Positions 32,601-43,400 of a stretch of DNA of 64,000 nucleotides are shown here, piece after piece (positions within the stretch are counted from its first letter, which is position 1; each line of letters begins with the position of its first letter). The stretch covers positions 744,001-808,000 of the forward strand of contig NZ_JAPDUG010000002.1 in NCBI RefSeq assembly GCF_026015885.1. The letters run 5' to 3'. Below the pieces are notes generated by a model that had not been told where the DNA came from, did not search any database, and was given only the letters and a program-made list of their open reading frames with translations. The position numbers and the translations under genes were made by a program. This stretch comes from Halocynthiibacter sp. SDUM655004. GTDB lineage: Bacteria; Pseudomonadota; Alphaproteobacteria; Rhodobacterales; Rhodobacteraceae.

Positions 32601-33862
32601 TCTTTCACCCGTTCAATTTGTGCGCCCACGCCCGCAAATTTTGCAACGACATGCTCATAACCGCGATCAACGTGATAAACGCGGGACACAACTGTTTCAC
32701 CTTCAGCGGCCAAACCGGCAAGAATAAGCGATACTGATGCTCGCAAATCCGTTGCCATGACCGGTGCACCTTTGAGGCGCTTTACGCCCGTTACTTTGGC
32801 GACACCACCATGCACATCAATCTGCGCCCCCATGCGAATAAGCTCTGGGGCGTGCATGAACCTGTTTTCAAAAATCCGTTCTTCAAGCACGCTGGTGCCC
32901 TCGGCGGTACACATCAGCGCCATCATCTGGGCCTGTAGATCTGTTGGGAAACCAGGATAAACTTCAGTGACTACATCAACAGCTTTGATCGCATCACCAC
33001 GGCGCGCGACCATCAGACCGTTTTCCGTCTCGCGAACATCGATCCCTGCGGCATCAAGCTTCTCACAAAAGGCGCCCAGCAAATCCATACGACCACCAAG
33101 AAGCTCGACTTCCCCCCCCGCGATTGCTGGCGCAAGCATATAAGTGCCAAGTTCAATCCGGTCCGTTACAACTGGATGCGTGGCCCCGTGAAGGCGGTCA
33201 ACACCTTCGATCGTAACTGTGGAGGTGCCTTCACCTTCGATTTGCGCACCCATTTTCCGAAGACATTCAACCAGATCAACAATCTCTGGCTCTCTCGCAG
33301 CGTTCTTGAGAACAGTTGTCCCTTTCGCAAGCGTCGCAGCCATGATTGTGTTTTCTGTGGCGCCAACCGAAGCAAAGCGCAACTCATGCACAGCGCCCTT
33401 TAGCCCTTTTGGGGCCTTTGCGTGCAAGTACCCTTCCTTAAGCTCGATCTCCGCACCAAGCGCCTCAAGCGCTTCGATGTGCAAATCCATTGGCCGCGCT
33501 CCAATCGCACAGCCTCCTGGCAGCGAAACAATCGCATGGCCAAGCCGCGCCAGCAGGGGCCCAAGAACAAGGTTTGACGCGCGCATTTTCCGCACGATCT
33601 CATAGTCAGCCACGTGATTGTCGATATTGTGCGATGACATCGCCAGCACTTTGCCGTCCTGAAGGCTTGAGACTTCCGCCCCAAACGAAGCCAACAATGC
33701 GCTCATCGTTTTGATATCCGAGAGTCTTGGTGCGTTGGTCAAGGTCAGCGGTTCTTCTGACAACAGCGTCGCAGGCATCAAGGTAAGACAGGCATTTTTG
33801 GCGCCCGCAATCGGAATTTGGCCTTTAAGTGGGCCATTGCCCGTAACGACGATTGAATCCAT
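32597..33862 (-). CDS. murA: UDP-N-acetylglucosamine 1-carboxyvinyltransferase MurA
   Basis: The 421-residue protein has family length. [18 protein letters not shown] carries the Lys-Asn pair that binds UDP-GlcNAc, and [14 protein letters not shown] carries the catalytic Cys that is also the fosfomycin target. [13 protein letters not shown] and the C-terminal DRGYEHV also fit. It catalyses the first committed step of peptidoglycan synthesis in the cytoplasm. The 51-residue gene upstream ends 8 bases before its ATG. Confidence 0.98.
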   Translation of the reverse strand: MDSIVVTGNGPLKGQIPIAGAKNACLTLMPATLLSEEPLTLTNAPRLSDIKTMSALLASFGAEVSSLQDGKVLAMSSHNIDNHVADYEIVRKMRASNLVLGPLLARLGHAIVSLPGGCAIGARPMDLHIEALEALGAEIELKEGYLHAKAPKGLKGAVHELRFASVGATENTIMAATLAKGTTVLKNAAREPEIVDLVECLRKMGAQIEGEGTSTVTIEGVDRLHGATHPVVTDRIELGTYMLAPAIAGGEVELLGGRMDLLGAFCEKLDAAGIDVRETENGLMVARRGDAIKAVDVVTEVYPGFPTDLQAQMMALMCTAEGTSVLEERIFENRFMHAPELIRMGAQIDVHGGVAKVTGVKRLKGAPVMATDLRASVSLILAGLAAEGETVVSRVYHVDRGYEHVVAKFAGVGAQIERVKE

Positions 33863-33870
33863 TTTCTGCC

Positions 33871-34026
33871 CTACTCTGCCTTGTTATCTATATCTTTGCG
33901 CGCACGAACCTGCTGCTTGCGTTTCGCCATATTCGCCTTCAATGCCGCCTTGAGACGTTTTTCACGCTCCTCAGCCGCCTGTTTGCGCCCCGGTTTTACG
34001 GATTTATCATTGGTTCCCGAACTCAT
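33871..34026 (-). CDS. Small basic protein upstream of murA
   Basis: A 51-residue frame reads [20 protein letters not shown], then a Lys/Arg-rich helix ([20 protein letters not shown]), ending in DIDNKAE. Short basic proteins of this type precede murA in Rhodobacteraceae as I recall them. The stop lies 8 bases before the murA ATG, so they are very likely cotranscribed. It may bind nucleic acid or a ribosome; function unknown. It is easily missed because of its length. Confidence 0.7.
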   Translation of the reverse strand: MSSGTNDKSVKPGRKQAAEEREKRLKAALKANMAKRKQQVRARKDIDNKAE

Positions 34027-34213
34027 GTCGAATATCTAACGCAGGGCAGCGTGAGCGTCCAGCAAATGCACACGTGCATGCCTGAACAGCCCGAAAATAA
34101 GCTGACCTAGGCCAAAATAAGCTCTCCCCAATGAAGCGGCGGATATTCCTCAAAAGACGCTTGCGTCGCCAACCGAATACGTCTAATCACGCGCCACGGA
34201 CTTTATCCCGTTG

Positions 34214-34288
<75 letters not shown>

Positions 34289-34417
34289 TTAAAGCCTCCC
34301 TCCAAGTTCATTTATCTGCCGTTGCAACAAGCGCGGTTTCTCAGTCATCCCGTGCCAAACGTGATTCGAGCCAAGAGTGGCCGCGATTTGTTGCGGCACA
34401 CATTTATTCAAGAAGTT

Positions 34418-37400
34418 CTAAAGAACCGCCGTTTGCTGCGCCCCTTGCGCGTCAAGGAAAATCACTTCGACTTGGTCAGAGAAGCCAGCAGCAGCGCCGA
34501 CGGCAGCAACGCTGACGCCGTCAACCTGCAAGTCTCCAGATCCGCTATTGTATGAAATTCGGTCGGTCGGAATTTCGCTGCCTGAAAGCTTTACCAAAGC
34601 CGTTAGATCAATTTGATCACTTTCTGTAGCCGAGGCCGTTGGTGAAACATAATCAGTTATGACATCCGCAATTTGTAAATCTGTCAGTTCGAAAATGTCG
34701 GAACCACCGCCACCTGTTAGCGTATCGCTGCCGGTACCTCCGGAAAGGATATCGCTTTGGTTCGATCCTATGAGGACATCATCCCCACCGCCGCCATAGA
34801 CTTCAAATCCTGTTGTTGCGGCCGATAAATCAACGAAATCATCACCGCCGAGCATAGAGAACGCTTCGACGTCGGCGTATGTGCGGGTTGCAGAATAAAT
34901 CACAGCATCGTCGAACTCTGTTGCAAGCGCCGTGTCATTGCTGCCTGTCCCGCCGATCACATCCGACATGAGCTGCTGACCGCCGGGCGCCACGCCATCG
35001 ACCGTCATCTGCATGGTGTTGAAGTCCAGATTTGCGGTTGCTTCTGTGCTTGCATTCGGGGTTCCGTCGTCCTGAATTGTATAGGTCAGCACAGGCGTAC
35101 CGATGTAGCCGTTAGGAACCGTGATTTGAACACTATTGGCAAGCAACGTGACTGTTACGTCCGGATCATTGGTGCTCGCGCTGACGATGGTCATCCCGTT
35201 TCCTTCCGGGTCCGTCGCGTTGGCGAGGAGATCAGTAAACGTCAGGTCAAGCGTTGTGGTGATGGAATCGAAATCCAAAGGCGCACTCACGACTGGTGCC
35301 TGATTGAGTTCGACAACATATGGCAATGCGGGTGCTGAACCGTGGTTCGTCGTTACTGTTATATCCCCGTTTATTGGCATAGCAACCGCCACGGGGAACG
35401 TGAGTGTCAACGCGGCGACAGCCGCAGTAAACAACGCAACATCCATTGTTCCGCGTGTGATTGTCAGTGTGGTCCGTGACGCATCAAAGGTTCCGATTGA
35501 AACGGATGCAGCCGCAGGGATCGGGGCGTTGAAAGTTATCACAACCTCTTCCAACGTTTCCGATGGCGTCGCTTGCGTGTCTGTTACCGTCGCGATGATT
35601 TCAAACTCGACAACAACATCGCTACCGCTTTCGGCCAGAGCAATTGGGGTTGTGTTGGTGGCATCAAGGTCGAGCTCGCCCGCAACTTCGATATTAAAGT
35701 TTCCGCTCTCGTTGCCGCCTTCGTTGGTTGTGACCTGAATACTTCCTGTCAGGTCTGTTCCATTGGTGGCAAAATCGGTTGGGAACTGAATGGAAAGTCC
35801 GTTGAACTCGGCCAGACTTCCGGTAAAGACGAGCGTCCCGCTGACAGGCACAGGTGTGCCGCCACTGACCGAATAGGTTGTCCCACTCGGAACACCGTTG
35901 ATTGTGTACGTAACGGTATCAACGACTTCGGAGCCATCTGTATCTGTGACAGAGATGTCAAAATCAGCAGCCGGGGTATAATCAACCGGCGCATCGGTTT
36001 CCTGCAGAACAACGTCAGGTGTCAGAACGGTTAGATTAAGGTCTGGTGCTGGCGTGACGGTTAAGTCCAGATCAGCAGGTGTCGAGCGCTCCTCGTCCGT
36101 GTAGCTTCCTGAACTATCAACGGTCACAGCAACAACTTCGAGCGCTACATTCCCGCCGAAATCCTGCCCCGGTACGAATGTGACGGTATCTGTCGGAACA
36201 AACGTGCCGCCAGACAATTGACCCGGAATGGTGTAAACGCCTAGGCTGGAAGTTAGTGCATTAGGGCCCAAGAAAATTTGGCCATTCCCAGGATCTGTGA
36301 TCTCGAAATAAATAGTCTCATGAGGATCAGGCGTCGTTGCTTCAAGCGTTAGGGTATATGGTTGCGGCTGATCTTCTGTACCCGTTGTCGGATCGATACT
36401 CGCGGTCAGTGTTGGGATATCGGCATCAGGCAGCACCACCACGGAAAAATCGACCGTTGTTGATGCTGTATCCGAGTTTGATAGCTCGATCGTCGAAACC
36501 TCAAGCGTGAGGGGAATTGACGCCGGAATACTTGGGTCCAATGGATCAGGAGTGCGTGCATGCTCGTCTTTCAACTGGAGCGTGACTGACGAAAATGCTG
36601 ATCTTGAAATTGTATAGCTGCCGTCGCCATTATCGATAAAGCCACTACCGCTTGGACCAGAAACTTTCAAATAATCCGGCACACCTGAAAGAACGATAGA
36701 GATCGTTTCTGAACCGTCCTGATCGGGTGTATCCGCAGTCACAACATCCGAGAGCAAGAAGGCATTGTCCTCGATAATTGTAACTACGGCTTGGCCGCCT
36801 GAGTTGTCGACGTAAGGTTGCCCTGTTTCAGGGTCGATAATTGTGTCGTCGAATTTGATTTCTGGCGTGTCAGCAACGGCGGTGATTTCGATTGTTTTCG
36901 ATGCATCTACTGTTTTCTGATCGCCGTTAATATCTTCCGAAGTCGCCGAAACCGTGATCGTTAGGGTGCCGCTATAGTGTTCGGTCGGTCGAAGCGTAAG
37001 GCCCGCGACGTCGTCTTTTGGAACAGAATACGTCCCTGACGGGTTCGGCAGAAGAACCGCTCCGCTTGAATCTTTTAGGACGACCCCTGCACTCCCGCCA
37101 CCAGAGATGGTTATTTCAACGTTACCAACGAGCCGCTCACCGCCGTCAGGGCCTGTGACGTCAAGTCCGAGTGCGTAGTCGGTATCTTCGTCAAACTTGT
37201 TTGCACCTGTGAAATTGATTTCGGGACCGTCAACAACCGGGTGAATCACAATCGGGAAGGACTGTGGGCCAGAGTCAGTCTGCATGTTGCAGCTGAAATT
37301 CTCGAGCGTCATCGAGTAGTCGAGGCTGTTCAAATTGTCATAAGGGTCATCCGGTCCGAACGTTTCGCCAGGCGCGAAGGGGTTTACCGGACTTGATTGG

Positions 37401-40400
37401 TGCGGCGGCGGCGTAAACAAGATACTGCCAGCCGTTAACGTTGGATCAGATGGATCTATCCCAAGCTGCGCAACATCAACAACATACCCACCCGTTGATG
37501 GATCAAGCAAAACCGCTCCTGGCGGATTGCTGGAAATCATTGCGCCCGGTGGCAAATCGATTTCCAAGGTGAAGTTTCCATTCACACCGTTAGGCAGGTT
37601 CGTAAGGTCACTAATCGAAGTGTATGTGCCGTCAGGATTGAGCTGGAGTTGGAATGCAATCTCTGTGTCTTCGTCTCCGCTCCCAACAAGGGAAAGCGTC
37701 GGCAATCCGATCATTTTGTCGGGGTCGCATGGGTTACCACCACCGGATTGGGGCAATACAACAATAGCGAAGTCTTCTGTGGTTACCGAGCCGCCGGGAA
37801 GGCTATTCAGATAGTTCAGATTATCTTCAACCGACGTGTTCGGCAGACCGCTGGTATCTTGATCATCCTCCAGAACGATCGCATGGATTTTCAGATCGTA
37901 GTATGTAACCTCCGACACACTCGTTGGTACAAATTCAAGCGCCGCGAGTTCACTTGCCGAAACGATATAGCTATCCAGACCACCTGCGGATGGCGTATTT
38001 GAAAGGAAGCCGCCAGAAAACGAAGTGCTCGGATCAACGCCAGTAATCACATAGTACAGCGTTTCAGAGCCATCAAAATTGCCAGCGTTGGTTATCTCGG
38101 TCATGGTCCCCTGCAATGGGGTTGCCGCCTCAAACATAGCGCCGGAATAATTCAGACCATTTTCCAATGCCAAGTCGGTTAGGCGCATATCCAGCAGAAA
38201 CGGCTGATCATCGTTTCCAGCATACCCATAAACATTGTCGTATTCGGTCCCCGGACGGAAATCGCTATCGACATCGCTTTGCTGAATACCACCAGTAACT
38301 TGGCTTGGATCTTCCTGTTGTGCCGTCAAGATTACAGGATCTGCAATACCTTGCACAGAAATGGTGACCGTACCTGTTGCTGCGGTAAATTCAGTCAAAT
38401 CAATGGTTTCATAGTATTCAACGCTAACGTCGAAAACGACATCTTCGTTGCTGTCCTGCCCTGGCAAGACCCAAAGGTTTTGGGCCTGCGCGGGTGTCAA
38501 TATCACCTGACCACCCGATAGGAAAATCTCTGTTCCACCTGCAGCAGGGTCGCCGTCAAAGAAACGGGGGTGGCGTCCGAATGAATCTGCTTGAACATTC
38601 TCGAGCTTAACAACACCCAGAATTGCTTCAGGCGAACCAGGTGAGTTTGTCAGATTATCGATGATGTTTCCATCGATCGAAATCTGTACCGCGGTATCTT
38701 CTTGGGTATTGGCTGTCTCTGAAGGGTCGCCGCCATCCGCAACGGGATCGATATAGATTGGTACACCAATATTTGTTACGCGCGTACCACCGTCATCCTC
38801 GGTTGAAACAACTTGCAGTGCGAGTACAAAATCGCCGGCCCAATGCTTTGGAATGCCGTGGAACTCAAGGTTCTCCCACTGATAAATTCCAAGCGCCGCA
38901 TTCCCTTCCAAGCTCCAGCTGTTAAAGCCAGTCGGAACTCCGACTTCAGTTATCAGCGCAGGAACTTTCGGTCCCGTTGGGTTATTAATGTCTGTAACAT
39001 AAACCGTTACAACTTCGGGCACACCACGCAATACAATCGCGGTAATCTGCTCCGATCCGTCCATATCTGGAATATGCGGCAAAAGCGAAACGCCCCATAT
39101 CCCGCCTGCGTCATCGATGACCTGCTCATTACCGTTTGGAAGGTTGTTGATTGTCGCGAAGTTGTTAACCGGATCTGTGTCGACATCAAATATTGCGGCC
39201 GCTTTTCGGGAAGCGTTTGTTGCGGTGTTGGTATCAATCGTCTTGAGCGAAACGTTCAGGTCCGCTCCAAAGAAACTCCCCGCAGAGGTAAAGTCATCAG
39301 TGTCTGAACGATCAATATCGTAATCTTCGTAAAGGGTCGGCGTAAGTTGAATTGACGCTTCAAACGTTGTTACGCCTGCCGCGAATGTTATCTCGACTTT
39401 ACCCGTGCCAGAATTGTAAGTGGCCGAACTGATTTTCGCGTATTCAGAAGCCGGGATTGGCCCAGTTCCGCTCGGATCAAAGAACGCTGCTTGGTCAATA
39501 TTGCCGCCAGATACGTATTGGGCAATCCAATCCTCCGGCACATTTTCAATGACGATTTTATCAAGTTGTTCTGATCCATCGAGGTCTGGCGTAGAGCCTT
39601 CGAGCGAGACGAACACTTCGACCTGCCCCGGTCCGGAACCATCATCAGTACTCTCCAAGAGCGTTAGAATATCGGTAACAGTGAAGGTGCCGCCTTTGCG
39701 GTTTACCGCTTCAATCGCCGTTGGGGAACCGGTCGCAACTTCTGCGGAACTCAGAACAAAAACGCTGGTACTAAACAGCACCTCAGACAGCGGGTTTATC
39801 GTCTGTGTGAACTGGAACGTTTGCAGAGTGGAGAAGTTATCACTTGTGTCGATCTCGACATCATTGGTTGTGGTCTCGTTCCAATACCCCTCTCCGTCGA
39901 TCGTTGTGATACCGCTGTAATGTTGAGGGTAGCCAACCTCAATCGCTTCGAGCGCATCCATAAATTGAGTGTTGGACGCGCCAAACGTTGGAGTGAATTT
40001 GTAGCTGACGCTATTTGCGGTGCTGCCTGTTTCGACGATCGTGATGTTGCCCTGATGAACGGCCGGTACGGTTAGCGAGAACTGAGCAGGATCAGACGGG
40101 TCAAAGTTCGTTGACGCCGTTTCAAATGTAAACGTGAGATCAAGTTCACTGATCGTTTCAGACCCATCGTTATCGACGAGAGCAAGATTTGAGATGCCGA
40201 GATTTAGCTTCAATGGGCCGGTTTTGTTTTCATCGGCTACAACGTCCGTCGTAGAAACTGAGGCGCCATCAACAACCGCGTCAACATCAACATCAATTGC
40301 ATCAACAGCCGTCGCGGTATCCGTAGGCAGGCCCGCAGCGCTGTCTTCTGATGTTACCGTACCAACAAGGTCAGCACCGACTATGGTTGCGACATCACGG

Positions 40401-43400
40401 TCATCATTCTCTAGAGGGGCAACTTGAACGGTCGCGTCGAACGCAGTTGTCCCTGGCACAAGGTTAATCGTAAGCGTTGTACCGGCCATTTGAGCGGAAT
40501 CGATGCTCGCCACATCCGGCCCAGAGAATAGCGTTAGATCGACAGTCCCTGCAGGAATCCAGCCAGTGGGCACATTCTCGATAACGATTGTAGTGAGTTG
40601 CTCCGAGCCGTCTTGGTCAGGAGTATTGGCGTTGATCACAAGGCCAAAAGTCGTGTCCTCTTTTACCACAAACTGATCTTGCGCCGGTGACGTAACGCTT
40701 GAAGGGCTGGTATCAACTGATAGCGTAATCTCAGGCTCTGCAACTGGCGTTATGTTAACCTTGAAGTCAGTCGACGTTCCGGCCGTATTTCCCTCGTCGG
40801 TGACAACGGTGACGTTTACATCAATTATTCCCGAGAAGTGTTCTGGAAACGACGTGATAGAAAGTGCCTGAAGCTGCGAAAGCGACAAGTTTAATGTAGC
40901 GACCGGACCTGATACCGAGATTGGCGTCGCAGTTCCGTCAGACAGGATGGTAGGTCCATTTGTTGGCAAGCCATCAAACGTTACGACGATATCGGTTATA
41001 CTCTCGGAGCCATCTATATCCGTAACCGTCGCGTCTATATTCAGCGGAATAGGCAAGCCGAAATCTTCGATCCGTGTCAGGTCCGCCACGTCGATATCGA
41101 CGTCAGCCTCGGACGCAATATTGACCGTGAAGTCCTTGGTTTCGATACCATCGGTGGCATCGACATCAATCTCGCCGTTAAGAATTGCCTCGTCGGTGGT
41201 GAAGGTAACGCTGCCGGCAATTGGAGTCGCGGTCGAGAAGTCGTCCGGCAATTGGAAGACCAGATTATTGTATTCCGCTAACGTAAGTGGAGGAAGCCCA
41301 CCGGCAGCGAACGCAGCAAAACTGGTACCGCCATTCAACGAATAGAGGGCGCCTGCCGGAAGCCCTGTGATCGTCACGTCGACTTGTGCAATCGATTCAG
41401 AACCGTCGGCATCACTTGCATTGCCTTGGACAGCGTCCACCAGTTTAAACTCTAGAGGAGCGTGTGAAGTTGTATCTTCGTCCGTGTCTCCAGGGGCGTC
41501 ATTCTCTGTTATGTCAATCAGTCCAGGTCCCGTGACTTCAACATCACCTTCAGCAGAAATCCGGATCTCGAGAATTCCAGAGTCTATTCCGCCTTCATCT
41601 GTCAGCGCAGTAATTTGCGCGGAAAGAGTCGTAGCTGGATTTTCTGTTGAAAAGTCAGCAGGGAAACGAAGGACCAATGCTTCGTATTCTGCCAGCGTTC
41701 CGGTAAATGAGAAGTTCCCCGAGGCTGGCTGATATGGCCCTCCTGCAACCGAGTATTCGGCACCTGCGGGCATGCCGCTAAAGTACGCGGTAACATTCGT
41801 AACGGATTCCGACCCATCGATATCTGTTGCAATTGGATCAATGTAATCGGCGGGTTTGAGTGTAAGAGCAGCGTCCGTTTCGCTGAGGACGGCAACTGCG
41901 TCTGGAACGTCTACATCGCCTTCTACGTAAATGGTAATAGGTGAAGTTACAGTTTCGCGTGTCGTAACGCCGGACTCAGTAACATCCAGTTCAATGGCGA
42001 TCTCAGGCTGAGGCTGCCCAACAGGGCTTTCCGTAGAATAGTCCTTCGGAAACACCATAGTTAAATTGTTAAGATCAGTCAGATTTGGCGGAACCCATGT
42101 GAATGTACCGCCGACGATTGTCCCGACATTCGCGCCACCAACTGTAGCGTAAAATCCCGCCGGCACATTGGTCATTTCAAATGAAACAAACGTAATTACT
42201 TCGTCCGGGTCGGGGTCATCGATGACGCTATAGTCGCCAAACCGAAGCGGAAGCTCTGCGTCTGTTTCGGTCGCCACAATGTCGACCGTAACATTGTCAT
42301 CGGGCACTGGCTTGATTTCGATGATTTGTTGTGTTGCCTCAACGCCTTCCCGTGTTTCAACGCGTATGTCAGCAATGAGATTTCCTGAATAGTTCTCCGG
42401 CAAGAAAAGCTGCAAATTGTTAAGTTCGGCAATGCTCCCGCTCCAGACATTGCCAGTTAGAGCACCCCCGCCAACGGGTGCCGCACCTGCGGGAAGGCCT
42501 GTAAACGTAACCGTCACAGTAGGGGCAAAGAGCGGATCATTCGGGTCTTCGGTCTCGGAGTCGTCGATATCGCCGATTGACGCCACAATTTCCAGATCAA
42601 CGGTAACGCCAGCTGTCGTGTTGTTGTTGTCTTCGAGAGCCGTCACTTTTGCAGGAGCGGCAAGATCGATATCCTCTTCAAATCCAATATCAACAACCCG
42701 AACAGACGTCGCTTGCCCGTCGACAGATGTATCTATCAACGGAATCGCATCTTCGTCTGTTGTAACCTTAAGCGTAAATGTGAGCGGCAGCTGGGTTTGG
42801 TTGCCCGCCAAGTCAGAGCGGTTGGCAGTGGAAAAATCAGCTGCGAGTTCAAAACCAATTGCATTGAACGCCGTTACAACATCAGTGCCGCCAGCGTTCG
42901 TAAGTGTGAGCGTCATCGTGACCGAGCCGTCAGCAGCCTTCGAGAATGCTGCTGTGGCACCTGGCGCGTTCAAGTTAATGTCTGAACCCGAAGTCACATT
43001 TCCAGGCAGCCCTGCAACGATAAGGATAAGCTCTTCAATGCTCTCCGAACCGTCGATGTCCGTCGCCATCGGCGCAAAAAGCGACGATGGTGAAACGGGG
43101 GTCACGCTGTCAGTTTCGTCTGGGATAGTATCTGGCAGGGAGTCGTCGATCGTCACGTCACCTTCGGGTGTGATCCTGATATTCACAGCCACTGACTGCC
43201 CCGTCGGATCTTCAGTAGAGGTCGCGGTCAACACGCCTTCGAGGTCGCCTGACGCTCCTGTTAATGGGCTTTCGGTAGAATAGTCTTTGGGGAAAACAAG
43301 GCGGAGCGCCTTGTATTGAAGGCCAGTGCCGCTAAACACCAATGTACCGCCCGTTGCATCATTGTAGCTGATCGTAGACGCAGGAACGCCATTGAAAACC